From contig NZ_AP027731.1 in NCBI RefSeq assembly GCF_030296595.1, positions 1,054,001-1,118,000 on the forward strand: a stretch of DNA of 64,000 nt, written 5' to 3'. This stretch comes from Naasia aerilata (GTDB lineage Bacteria; Actinomycetota; Actinomycetes; Actinomycetales; Microbacteriaceae). Positions 26,829-35,097 of the stretch are shown here, one piece after another. The notes beneath the pieces were generated by a model. That model had not been told where the DNA came from. It made no database searches and saw only the letters and a list, made by a program, of their open reading frames with translations. The position numbers were made by a program, and so were the translations under genes. Every line of letters starts with the position of its first letter. The stretch's first letter is position 1.

Positions 26829-27668
26829 ATGCGGGTCGCCACGTGGAACGTCAACTCGATCCGGGCTCGCGTCGACCGCGTCGTGGACTGGCTGAAGCGC
26901 GAGGACATCGACGTCCTCGCGATGCAGGAGGTCAAGTGCCGGGCCGACCAGTTCCCGGTGATGCCGTTCTCCGAGGCCGGCTACGAGATCGAGTCCAACG
27001 GCTTCAGCCAGTGGAACGGCGTCGCCTTCGCGAGCCGGCTGCCGATGAAGGACGTCACCAACGGCTTCGAGGGCATGCCGGGGTTCGGCGTCGCCGCGGA
27101 CGAGGCCGGGTCGCTGCCGAGCGAGGCACGGGCGATGGCGGTCACCGTGGACGGGGTGCGGCTCTGGAGCCTGTACGTGCCCAACGGGCGCGAGCTCGGC
27201 CACCCGCACTACGACTACAAGCTCGACTGGCTCGCGAAGCTCGCGGCGGTGACACAGCGGGAGCTGAAGGAGCGTCCGGAGACGCCGCTCGCCCTGATGG
27301 GCGACTGGAACATCGCGCCGTTCGACCGCGACGTCTGGGACATCCACCTCTTCGCCGGCTCGACCCACGTGTCCGAGCCGGAGCGGGACGCGTTCCGGGA
27401 GTTCGAGCGGATCGGCATGAGCGATGTGGTCCGGGACCGAGTGCCCGAGGGCTTCACCTACTGGGACTACAAGCAGCTGCGGTTCCCGCGGAACGAGGGC
27501 ATGCGGATCGACTTCATCCTCGGCTCGCCCGCGTTCGCCGAGCTGGTGACCGGGGCATCGATCCACCGCAATGAGCGCAAGGGCACCGCGCCCAGCGACC
27601 ACGTCCCCGTCCTCGTCGATCTGGCCACGCCCGGCGAGCTCGACGAGGACCGGCCCATGATCTTCTGA
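26829..27668 (+). CDS. xthA: Exodeoxyribonuclease III / AP endonuclease
   Basis: A 279-residue repair nuclease. MRVATWNVNSIRARVDRVVD starts the EEP fold, DVLAMQEVKCRADQFP has the metal-binding Glu, LALMGDWNIAPFDRDVWD has the catalytic Asp-Asn, RNEGMRIDFILGSP follows, and KGTAPSDHVPVLVDL gives the C-terminal Asp-His. It incises abasic DNA and removes 3' blocks. The ATG at 26829 lies in a 66-base divergent gap from the BKACE gene. Confidence 0.95.
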   Translation: MRVATWNVNSIRARVDRVVDWLKREDIDVLAMQEVKCRADQFPVMPFSEAGYEIESNGFSQWNGVAFASRLPMKDVTNGFEGMPGFGVAADEAGSLPSEARAMAVTVDGVRLWSLYVPNGRELGHPHYDYKLDWLAKLAAVTQRELKERPETPLALMGDWNIAPFDRDVWDIHLFAGSTHVSEPERDAFREFERIGMSDVVRDRVPEGFTYWDYKQLRFPRNEGMRIDFILGSPAFAELVTGASIHRNERKGTAPSDHVPVLVDLATPGELDEDRPMIF

Positions 27669-27676
27669 CGCGCGGG

Positions 27677-28597
27677 TCAGCGCCGCAGCAGCAGGGACAC
27701 CAGCAGCAGAACGGGGATCGACCCCACCGTGGTGAGCAGCACGGTGTCGCGGGCGACCACCACGCCGCGGTCGTATCGCTGCGCGTAGTTGAAGACGTTC
27801 TGCGCACTCGGCAGGGCGGCGAGGACGACGACGGCGTAGAGGTGGGCGCCCTCGAGCCCGAGCAGAGCGCCGACCAGCGCCGCGACGGCTGGCATGACGA
27901 CGAGCTTGAGGCCTGTGGCGAGCGCGATGTCCCGGCGTCCCGTGCCCGGCTGGAAGGGCCGCTGCCCATGCAGTGACATCCCGAAGCCGAGCAGGACCAC
28001 GGGCACGGCCGCCGCCCCGATGAGCTCGAAGGGCTGCAGCACCGGGTCCGGCAGCTGGATCCCGGTGACGGCCACGACCAGCCCGAGGAGCGACCCGATG
28101 ATGAGCGGGTTGCGCACGGGCTGCTGCAGGATGCGCCCGAGGGATACATGCCCGCTCGTGGATATGTCGAGGAGAGTCAGCGCGATGGGGGCGAGGACCA
28201 CCAGCTGGAGCAGGATGACAGGGGCCGAATAGGCCGGGTCGCCCAGCACGTAGACGGCGACCGGCAGCCCGATGTTGTTGGCGTTCACGTAGCCGGAGGC
28301 GAGCGACCCCACCACGACCTCGGGCAGGGACCGCCGCCACACGAGGAGCGCCACGCCCGCGAAGAGCAGCGCGGTGACGAACGCCGCCACGGCGGAGGTC
28401 AGCAGGAGGGACGAGAATAGCGCGTGCACGTCGGCACGGGCCAGCACGGTGAACAGCAGGCACGGCGACAGGACGAAGAACGCCAGTCGGCTGAGCACGC
28501 GTCCTGCGCCCGGGCCGAGGAGGTCGGCCCGGCCGACGGCATAGCCGGCGGCGACGATCGCGCCGATGATCCCGAAGCCGATGAGGACGCCGCTCAC
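27677..28597 (-). CDS. AEC-family (auxin efflux carrier-like) transporter
   Basis: A 306-residue integral membrane protein with about ten helices in two halves. LASGYVNANNIGLPVAVYVL and LLQLVVLAPIALTLLD lie in the first half, and AAVPVVLLGFGMSLHGQRPF starts the second. AALPSAQNVFNYAQRYDRG is the conserved crossover loop of the Mem_trans family. GTG at 28597 starts the first helix. Family members carry malonate, malate or other organic acids. It lies 10 bases downstream of a TetR gene. Confidence 0.88.
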   Translation of the reverse strand: MSGVLIGFGIIGAIVAAGYAVGRADLLGPGAGRVLSRLAFFVLSPCLLFTVLARADVHALFSSLLLTSAVAAFVTALLFAGVALLVWRRSLPEVVVGSLASGYVNANNIGLPVAVYVLGDPAYSAPVILLQLVVLAPIALTLLDISTSGHVSLGRILQQPVRNPLIIGSLLGLVVAVTGIQLPDPVLQPFELIGAAAVPVVLLGFGMSLHGQRPFQPGTGRRDIALATGLKLVVMPAVAALVGALLGLEGAHLYAVVVLAALPSAQNVFNYAQRYDRGVVVARDTVLLTTVGSIPVLLLVSLLLRR

Positions 28598-28607
28598 CGG
28601 CGGCGTC

Positions 28608-29222
28608 TCACCAGGGCTCGCTTCCGCGCGGTGCCAGCTGCTGGATGATCTCGGCCTTCTCCGGCATGCACAGCTCATCGAAGAGCTCGGTCACCCGCGG
28701 ATCGGTGTCGTAGTCGTCGATGAGCCGCAGCCCCACGATGGTGTTGATCAGCATCCCGTTCGCGAGGAAGCTCTGGGCCTCCGCAAGGTCGACACCCACT
28801 TCGTCCCGGAGGTAGCCCCACACCTCGCTGAAGCAGCGGCGGGCGGCGGGGCCGATGGCGGGGTCGCCGCCGAGCAGGAAGGCGGTGCTCAGCGTCTGCA
28901 GTAGCCCGCGCTCGGACAGCAGGCCGACGTAGGCGCCGCCCATGCGGGCGAGCCGCCCCTCCTCGGGACCCTCGGCCGCACTCCGGAAGGCGGCGAGCAG
29001 GAGCTGGACGGCCCGGTCCAGCACGGCGAGGAAGAGCTTTTCCTTGGTGCCGAAGAGCCGGACAACGTACGGCTGGCTCACGCCGGCCGCGCGGGCGACG
29101 TCGTCGGTCGTGGCGCCCACGTAGGAGCGGGCACCGAACACCGCGGTCGCCGCCTGCAGGATCGACTCTCGCCGATCGGCAGAGCTCATGCGCGCCGTCG
29201 CCTCCAAGGTCATGGTTGACAT
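28608..29222 (-). CDS. TetR/AcrR-family regulator of the divergent MFS exporter
   Basis: A 204-residue protein (longest frame). The HTH is RRESILQAATAVFGARSYVG, then TTDDVARAAGVSQPYVVRLF and GTKEKLFLAVLDRAVQLL. The rest is a helical ligand domain. The longest start (29222) overlaps a good -35 box of the divergent exporter. The ATG at 29189, with GGAGG upstream, may be the true start. The gap to the exporter holds an operator-like inverted repeat, so it probably represses that gene and itself. Confidence 0.88.
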   Translation of the reverse strand: MSTMTLEATARMSSADRRESILQAATAVFGARSYVGATTDDVARAAGVSQPYVVRLFGTKEKLFLAVLDRAVQLLLAAFRSAAEGPEEGRLARMGGAYVGLLSERGLLQTLSTAFLLGGDPAIGPAARRCFSEVWGYLRDEVGVDLAEAQSFLANGMLINTIVGLRLIDDYDTDPRVTELFDELCMPEKAEIIQQLAPRGSEPW

Positions 29223-29244
29223 GTTATCAGCGGATTACTACAGT
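29216..29244 (+). promoter_or_regulatory. Promoter of the MFS exporter
   Basis: TTGACA (29216-29221), a 17-base spacer and TACAGT (29239-29244) form a near-consensus sigma-70 promoter 38 bases before the GTG start at 29282. The -10 box lies inside the inverted repeat that is the likely TetR site. Confidence 0.6.
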
Positions 29245-29254
29245 CCGAGTAATC
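29233..29254. promoter_or_regulatory. Candidate TetR operator
   Basis: GATTACT-N8-AGTAATC has perfect 7-base arms. A third half-site, CCGATTAC, follows at 29257-29264. It overlaps the -10 box of the exporter promoter and lies between the divergent tetR and MFS genes. Confidence 0.6.
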
Positions 29255-29281
29255 ATCCGATTACAACCGCTGGAGTCACTC

Positions 29282-30712
29282 GTGTCCGCTCTTCCTCCCA
29301 CACGCCGACGGCCGCTGTGGCTCGTCCTGGTCGCGGCGTCGCTGCCCATGTTCATGGCCACCCTCGACAACCTCGTGATGACCAATGCACTGCCCGTGCT
29401 GCACGAGCGCCTGGGTGCGACCGTCGAGCAGCTGCAGTGGTTCGTCAACGCCTACACGCTCGCCTTCGCTGCCACGATCCTCCTCGCGGTCGGCCTGGGC
29501 GACCGCTTCGGCCGCCGCACTGTCTTCCTTCTCGGCATCGCCGTGTTCAGCGCGAGCTCCTTCTCGCCGCACTGTCCACGGATCCCGGTCAGCTGATCGT
29601 CGCACGCGCGCTCCAGGGCTTCGGCGGGGCCGCGATCCTCCCCTCAGCCTCGCGCTGCTCGCAGGGGAGGTTCCCCCGGCACAGCGTCCTCTCGCGATCG
29701 GAATCTGGGGCGGCATCTCCGGGCTCGGCGTGGCGACCGGCCCGCTCGTCGGCGGCGCCATCGTGGAGGGCTGGAACTGGCAGTCCATCTTCTGGATCAA
29801 CGTGCCGATCGGAGTCGTGTCCGTCGTGCTCGCCGCCCTCGTGCTGGCCCCCTCGGTGCGGCGCCGCGTCCGGCTCGACCTCCTGGGCACCCTGCTCGCC
29901 GGAGCCGGGACGCTCGCGGTGGTGTTCGGCATCGTGCGCGGCAACGACGCCGGCTGGACGAGCGCACAGGTCCTCGGCGCCCTGATCGGCGGCGCCGTCC
30001 TGCTCGCCGCGTTCCTCGCCTGGGAACGGCGGGTCGCGGCTCCGCTGCTGCCGCTGCGCCTCTTCCGCGACCGGAGCTTCTCCATCGCCAACGTCGTGGG
30101 CTTCGGATTCAGCTTCGGCATGTTCGGAGCGATCTTCCTGCTGATCCAGTTCCTGCAGGTGGTGCAGGGCGCGTCACCGTTCCAGGCAGCGCTGCAGACG
30201 ACGCCATGGACCCTGGCCCCCATGGTGATCGCGCCTCTCGCGGGGCTGTTCGGCACGCGGATCGGCTCCCGCACGCTCATCACGGCCGGGCTGACCGCCG
30301 AGGCGGTCTCCTCTTCTGGCTTGCCGCCGTGATGTCGGCGGACGTTCCCTACGCGGCGCTCGTGCCGCCGTTCATCCTGGCCGGCATCGGCATGGGCCTG
30401 GTGTTCGCGCCGTCCGCCACGGCGGTGCTCGCCCGGATCCGGCCGGAGGACCACGCCACCGCATCCGGCGCGAACTCGACCATCCGGGAGATCGGCGTCG
30501 CGCTCGGGGTGGCGGTCCTCACGGCGGTCTTCACCGGAGCGGGCGGCACGCTGACTCCCGGCGGCTACGTGGGAGCGGCCGTGCCTGCCGTGACGGTCGG
30601 TGCGGTCGTGCTCCTCGTGTCGGCGGGGCTCGCGCTTCTCCTGCCGAGCCGCGCCGCGGCTGCCGCGCCGGTTGCAGCGCCCGCCGAGACCGCCCTGCCG
30701 GTGCTCGTCTAG
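29282..30712 (+). CDS. DHA2-type MFS exporter, frame broken three times
   Basis: About 477 residues if three bases are restored. Segment 1 starts RPLWLVLVAASLPMFMATLD and reaches GLGDRFGRRTVFLLGIAVFS. Segment 2 has PGQLIVARALQGFGGAAILP. Segment 3 has GVATGPLVGGAIVEGWNWQS to FQAALQTTPWTLAPMVIAPL. Segment 4 has PFILAGIGMGLVFAPSATAV to the end. The breaks are near 29563, at the CCCC run near 29641, and near 30309; each needs one extra C or G. All segments keep family sequence, so either base-calling loss or very recent inactivation. It is controlled by the divergent TetR. Confidence 0.8.
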
Positions 30713-30721
30713 AGAATCGGC

Positions 30722-30757
30722 AGCGGGGCGCCGGGCCGCACGGCTCGGCGCCCCGCT
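30722..30757. terminator. Hairpin terminator after the MFS exporter
   Basis: AGCGGGGCGCCG and CGGCGCCCCGCT form a perfect 12-base stem around a 12-base loop, 10 bases after the exporter stop. There is no clear T-tract, as is common in GC-rich actinobacteria. Confidence 0.65.
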
Positions 30758-30768
30758 ACTCTCATCGC

Positions 30769-31161
30769 ATGACGAGCCCCTCCGGCGCCCTGCCCGCGCT
30801 GGGACCATCGCGCGCCAAGCGCCCCCTCCGCACCTGGGACCTGGTGCTCTCGATCGTCCTGCTCGCCCTCGACATCGCGCTGGCCCTGCTGCTGATGCTG
30901 TTCTCGGCCTTCTCCGTCATGGCGAGCGACCCCTGCGGCAGCTCGGTGGAGTGCAACTACGACCAGATGGGCGTGGGCCTCGGCATCGCCTTCATCGCGC
31001 CGATCGTGATCACGGTGCTGGGCATCGCGACGACCATCGTCCTCCTCGTCCTGCGGCGGCTCGCCTTCTGGGTGCCGCTCGTGACCATGGTGCTGGCGGT
31101 CGCCGGCTTCGCGATCGGCATCGCCCTCCTGATCGGCGGGGTTCCCGGCGCCACCTTCTGA
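30769..31161 (+). CDS. Small four-helix membrane protein of unknown function
   Basis: A 130-residue protein with a basic N-terminal tail (about residues 15-22) and hydrophobic segments near 26-50, 67-92 and 98-126. An extracytoplasmic loop contains two Cys (SDPCGSSVECNYDQ) that could form a disulfide. No family recognised. It follows a terminator hairpin and has a convergent neighbour 20 bases away, so it is probably a single-gene unit. Confidence 0.7.
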   Translation: MTSPSGALPALGPSRAKRPLRTWDLVLSIVLLALDIALALLLMLFSAFSVMASDPCGSSVECNYDQMGVGLGIAFIAPIVITVLGIATTIVLLVLRRLAFWVPLVTMVLAVAGFAIGIALLIGGVPGATF

Positions 31162-31181
31162 CGCCACGGGCCGGAGCGCGT

Positions 31182-31658
31182 TCAGCCCGTCTTCGTCCAG
31201 TCCAGATTGATCACGTCGCCGATGTAGATGTCCTCCCCGACATCCCCGATCTGCGGGTTCATCCTCAGCAGCTGCTGCACCGGGACGTCGAATCGCTGGG
31301 CGATGTCGAAGAACGAGTCTCCGGAGACCACGGTGTAGCTCAGGAGGTTCCCGTCCGCGTCGGCCACCGGGGTCCCCTGGGCACCCGGGATCGCGCCGAG
31401 GTCGTTCGCCGGACCGGGCGGCAGCGGCTCGGCCGGCTGCGCGGGAGCGTTGGGGGTCAGGGTCGGCACGGGCGCGACGACAGGCGGGGGCGTGGGGGTC
31501 GAGGTCGGTGTCGCAGTCGGCTTCGGCGCCGGTGCGGGCGGTGGGGTCACCGTGACCACGACCACCTTCGGCGGCGGCGACGAGCAGGCGGCGAGGGCCA
31601 GGACTGCGCTCAGGGCCAGCACGGCTCCCCCGGTCCACCGCTTCGTCGCACCCCGCAC
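31182..31658 (-). CDS. LysM-domain lipoprotein
   Basis: A 158-residue exported protein. The signal peptide is RWTGGAVLALSAVLALAACS with the lipobox LAAC near residue 25. A long Pro/Thr/Ala linker (about 38-85) spans the wall. A C-terminal LysM domain reads SYTVVSGDSFFDIAQRFDVP and DIYIGDVINLDW, which should bind peptidoglycan. GTG at 31658 is the only in-frame start giving a signal peptide. No catalytic domain is attached, so it is structural or an anchor. Confidence 0.85.
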   Translation of the reverse strand: MRGATKRWTGGAVLALSAVLALAACSSPPPKVVVVTVTPPPAPAPKPTATPTSTPTPPPVVAPVPTLTPNAPAQPAEPLPPGPANDLGAIPGAQGTPVADADGNLLSYTVVSGDSFFDIAQRFDVPVQQLLRMNPQIGDVGEDIYIGDVINLDWTKTG

Positions 31659-31823
31659 GTCGCCATCATGCCGCACCAGGCATATCGGGCGCACGCCCCC
31701 GAGATCCGCCTCGCCAAGCAAGAAACCTGCGCGATCCGCACGAGAAGCGCCCCCTAACGCAACTCGTCGCCCCGCCCGCGCTCCGTAGTGTCGAAGGATC
31801 GTCACGACCCGAGAGGAACGCCC

Positions 31824-33194
31824 ATGGACGCAACACTCGAGCCGGAGGCTCTCACCGATGCGACGCTCCCCGCCGGCTGGCTCCGCCTGAAGGACGCCGT
31901 CCGCCGACTCCGCGAGCTGCAGGACCGCGACGGATCGCTTCGCGCGGATGCGGATCGGTCCGACGCGAGCGCGCTCGTCGGGGAGGTCCTCGACGGCGTG
32001 GAGGCGCTCGCGCCCCTCTTCGCCCACGACGACGCCTACCTCTCGGCGGTCGTCGCCGACCTCGCCTCCTGGCGGGACACCGGCTTCCCCGTGCCGGACT
32101 TCAGGCACTCCCTCGCGCAGTTCGGGCCCGAGCTGCAGCGCCGGGATGGGCTCCGGCACCTGGTCGTGTTCCCCATGTACACCCAGAACGGGAGCGCCGA
32201 ACGGCTCTTCGAGGCGGTCCTGCTCGAGGTCCTGTGGCCGGAGTTCATCGCCGCCCAGGAGGCGGACGCGTACTCCAACCCGATGTTCGTGCCCATCCGC
32301 TTCCTCGACTTCACCGCCGGGTACGACACCAACTCCGCGGTGCTGTTCCCCGAGACGGTGGCGACCGGGACCGGCGGAGCCCTTCCCCGCTTCACCTGGG
32401 GCGCCATCTTCGCGGACCGGGAGGCGGCCCGGTTCCGCCGCGTGGTCCGGAGCGCCGCGGAGATCACCCGGCTCGAGCTGCCGGAGGACGCGCAGCGGCT
32501 GCTCGGCGACCAGCGAGTGGCGGAGGAGACCTTCGTGCTCTGGGACCTCATCCACGACCGCACCCACATGCGGGGCGACCTGCCGTTCGACCCGTTCATG
32601 ATCAAGCAGCGCATGCCGTACTTCCTCTACTCGCTCGAGGAGCTGCGCTGCGACCTCACCGCGTTCCGGGAGGCGGTGCGGCTGGTGCGCGCCGAGGACA
32701 CCGACGACCTCACGCGCGATCGCGCCCGGCTCGCGCAGTACGCGATCCTGTTCGACCGGCTGTTCCGCTTCCCGCTCACCGGCAGCCGAGTGCGCAACTA
32801 CGACGGGCTCGGCGGCCAGCTCCTGTTCGCCTGGCTGCACCAGCGGCACGTCCTGCACTGGACCGACACGCGCCTGGCGTTCGACTGGACGGAGGTGCCG
32901 GACGCGGTGGTGGCGCTGTCCGACGCCATCGACGACCTCTACTGGCGCTCGATCGACCGGCCGAAGACGGCGCACTGGCTCGCCGCCTATGAGCTGGTCT
33001 CGTCGACGCTCGCACCGCACCCCGCCTCCGCCTGGCACCGCGGACTGTCGGACGAGATCCTCTCCGGACCGCCCAAGGGGATGACCGACGCGGTGCTCGA
33101 CGACGAGTTCCCGCTCTCGATGTTCTACGAGGCGCTCGGCAGGAAGCTCGGCGACGTGATCGCGTCGACCTCCGGCATCACCGGCCGCGACTGA
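31824..33194 (+). CDS. Conserved actinobacterial protein, DUF6421-like
   Basis: A 456-residue soluble protein without signal or membrane segment. Conserved-looking blocks are HLVVFPMYTQNGSAERLFEA, NPMFVPIRFLDFTAGYDTNS, DLIHDRTHMRGDLPFDPFMI and LFDRLFRFPLTGSRVRNYDG. The HDRTHxR segment could bind a metal. I recall this pattern from the DUF6421 family of actinobacteria, whose function is unknown; the family assignment is from memory. It is transcribed toward a palindromic terminator. Confidence 0.7.
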   Translation: MDATLEPEALTDATLPAGWLRLKDAVRRLRELQDRDGSLRADADRSDASALVGEVLDGVEALAPLFAHDDAYLSAVVADLASWRDTGFPVPDFRHSLAQFGPELQRRDGLRHLVVFPMYTQNGSAERLFEAVLLEVLWPEFIAAQEADAYSNPMFVPIRFLDFTAGYDTNSAVLFPETVATGTGGALPRFTWGAIFADREAARFRRVVRSAAEITRLELPEDAQRLLGDQRVAEETFVLWDLIHDRTHMRGDLPFDPFMIKQRMPYFLYSLEELRCDLTAFREAVRLVRAEDTDDLTRDRARLAQYAILFDRLFRFPLTGSRVRNYDGLGGQLLFAWLHQRHVLHWTDTRLAFDWTEVPDAVVALSDAIDDLYWRSIDRPKTAHWLAAYELVSSTLAPHPASAWHRGLSDEILSGPPKGMTDAVLDDEFPLSMFYEALGRKLGDVIASTSGITGRD

Positions 33195-33197
33195 CCG

Positions 33198-33251
33198 GTA
33201 CGTTCCGGCCGGACGTGTACGTTGCGCCGCACACTTCGGGCCGGAACGTAC
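33198..33251. terminator. Long inverted repeat between convergent genes
   Basis: GTACGTTCCGGCC (33198-33210) and GGCCGGAACGTAC (33239-33251) are perfect 13-base arms around 28 bases. The loop repeats GTACGTT once more at 33218. It fills the gap between two convergent genes and is probably a bidirectional terminator. Confidence 0.65.
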
Positions 33252-33263
33252 TCATCCTGGGCG

Positions 33264-33829
33264 TCAGCCGCCCGCGCTCTCCCCGAAGCCGCTCTTGCCG
33301 CTCGAGCCGAACCCGCCCTTGAGCGGGGCGCGCTCCCCACCTTCGACCCCGCGGGCGCGGGCGAGACGACGTCCTTCTGCACGTAGCCGCCGGGTGCGGC
33401 GAAGCCGCCGTTCGCGACGGGCGACCAGCCGGCGACGCGCGACGAGTTCCAGCGGGCGCCTGCGAAGAGGATCGGCCCGATCCACGGGTGCACGTAGGCG
33501 CCGTGATAGCGCTCGGTCGACTCGCACAGGTCCTCGGGCTCGTCGACGATGTCCTCGCCCTGCGCCTCCAGCTGGCGGATCTGCTCGGTCACGTCGGCGA
33601 TGCAGTCCTCCCGGCTGCGGTACTCGGGGCGCTCCGCGCCGTCCGGCACGACGTACTTCTCGCCGTCGGCGCCGGTGAGCACGACACCCTCGTCGGGCGC
33701 GGTGCATCCAGACAGGGCGAGCGTCGCGCCCGCGAGGGAGAGCACCGTGAGCGACGTTCGGGCCGCGCCACGCCGATGACGTGCGGCCAGCCCGGACAGC
33801 GCGAGATCCCTCGTCCGGCGTGCGGTCAT
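33264..33829 (-). CDS. Lipoprotein paired with the ATP-grasp gene (frame broken at 33335-33338)
   Basis: About 188 residues. A basic N-terminus and the signal TSLTVLSLAGATLALSGCTA, with lipobox Cys near residue 42, start the protein. The outer part includes YRSREDCIADVTEQIRQLEA and YHGAYVHPWIGPILFAGARW, and ends in Gly-rich GGFGSSGKSGFGESAGG after the frame is restored by one G in a GGGG run. The ATG overlaps the upstream ATP-grasp stop. It resembles the small lipoproteins (YgiB-like) that accompany glutathionylspermidine-synthase-like YgiC proteins. Confidence 0.75.
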
Positions 33830-35043
33830 GCGCGACCCTCCTCGATGAAATGCGGCACGAACTCGGCGAGGTCGCCCGTCACCGGTCCGCTCGTCTCGCG
33901 GATGTCGATCCCCGCGGGCGAGTCGCCCACGATCCAGCTGCCGATCACCGCCGTCTTGCCCGGGATGGGGGCGAAGACGGCGCGCTCCTGGAAGACGAAG
34001 CCCTCCTCGCCGTACCCGCCGCCCGAGGAGACGACAACGCGGCCGCGCTCATCGAAGACCGTGACGTTCGCGCCCTCGCGGCCGAGCCGCGGCTTCCGCA
34101 CGTGCGCGCGGCCGGCGAGGGGGTCCGGGCTCGCGTAGGCGGGCAGGAGGTTCCGGTGCCGTGGGAAGAGCTCCCACAGGACCACGAGCAGCTGCTTGTT
34201 GCTGAGCAGGAGCTTCCAGGCCGGCTCCACCCACTGGGTCGTGGCCCGGCTGAGCGGGAGGAAGGCCGCGAACTGCTCGCGCGCCATCCATTCCCACGGA
34301 TAGAGCTTGAAGATGCGATCGATCCGCTCGCCGTCGCCGTCCAGGAATCGCCGGAGCTCGACGCTCCACTGCACGTCCTCCATAAAGATCAGCTTGGGAT
34401 CGAACCCGGCCGCCGCCGCGGTCTCGGCCATGTAGGCGACGGTGTCCGCGTCCTCCACGATGAGCTCTCCGTCGCCGGAGTCGTGCAGAGAGGCCAGGTG
34501 CAGCCGGCTGCCCGGGGCGACGCCCCACCGGGCGGTGCGCACGTGGGTCCACTGCTGGATGAGCTGCTCGTGCAGGCTGTTGAACTGGTCGGCGTCCGGA
34601 CCGTGCGCCTCGGTCAGCCACTGCCACTGGGCCGCGGCGCTCTCCACCAGGGAGGTGGGCGTGTCGGCGTTGAACTCGAGCAGCTTCACCTGCAGGTCGC
34701 CGTCGAAGGCGAGGTCGAAGCGGCCGTAGACGGTGGGGTCGTCCTCGTCCCACGACTGCCGGACCAGCTCGTGCAGAGCAGTCGGGATGCCGAACTCGGC
34801 ATAGCGGCGCCGGCGCACGACGTGCTCGACCGCCTCCATGCAGAGGTCGAAGAGCGCCTTGGTGGCGGACTCGAGGATCTCGATCTCGCCGAGCGTGAAG
34901 GCGTACGCCGCCGACTCGTTCCAGTAGGGGCGACCGCCCTCGGACGGCAGGTCGTAGAAGCTGAAGCCGATCTCGTCACAGCGGCTCCGCCAGTTCTCGC
35001 GCGGCTCGCTGTCGACCCTGCGCATCTCTTCACCGTAAGGCAT
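33826..35043 (-). CDS. Glutathionylspermidine synthase-family ATP-grasp protein (YgiC-like)
   Basis: A 405-residue protein. FSFYDLPSEGGRPYWNESAA opens the domain, VYGRFDLAFDGDLQVKLLEF and NADTPTSLVESAAAQWQW give the Asp/Glu/Asn of the ATP-grasp amide ligase, and WKLLLSNKQLLVVLWELFPR, REGANVTVF and GGGYGEEGFVFQERA complete it. It lacks the N-terminal amidase of the bifunctional E. coli enzyme. ATG at 35041 or 35023 may start it. Coupled with a lipoprotein, it more likely modifies an envelope peptide or amine than makes glutathionylspermidine. Confidence 0.85.
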   Translation of the reverse strand: MPYGEEMRRVDSEPRENWRSRCDEIGFSFYDLPSEGGRPYWNESAAYAFTLGEIEILESATKALFDLCMEAVEHVVRRRRYAEFGIPTALHELVRQSWDEDDPTVYGRFDLAFDGDLQVKLLEFNADTPTSLVESAAAQWQWLTEAHGPDADQFNSLHEQLIQQWTHVRTARWGVAPGSRLHLASLHDSGDGELIVEDADTVAYMAETAAAAGFDPKLIFMEDVQWSVELRRFLDGDGERIDRIFKLYPWEWMAREQFAAFLPLSRATTQWVEPAWKLLLSNKQLLVVLWELFPRHRNLLPAYASPDPLAGRAHVRKPRLGREGANVTVFDERGRVVVSSGGGYGEEGFVFQERAVFAPIPGKTAVIGSWIVGDSPAGIDIRETSGPVTGDLAEFVPHFIEEGRA

Positions 35044-35097
35044 GCGCGGGAAGGGGGCGTGGTCCGGACCACCGCCGCGGAGGCGGGAGAATCGGGG

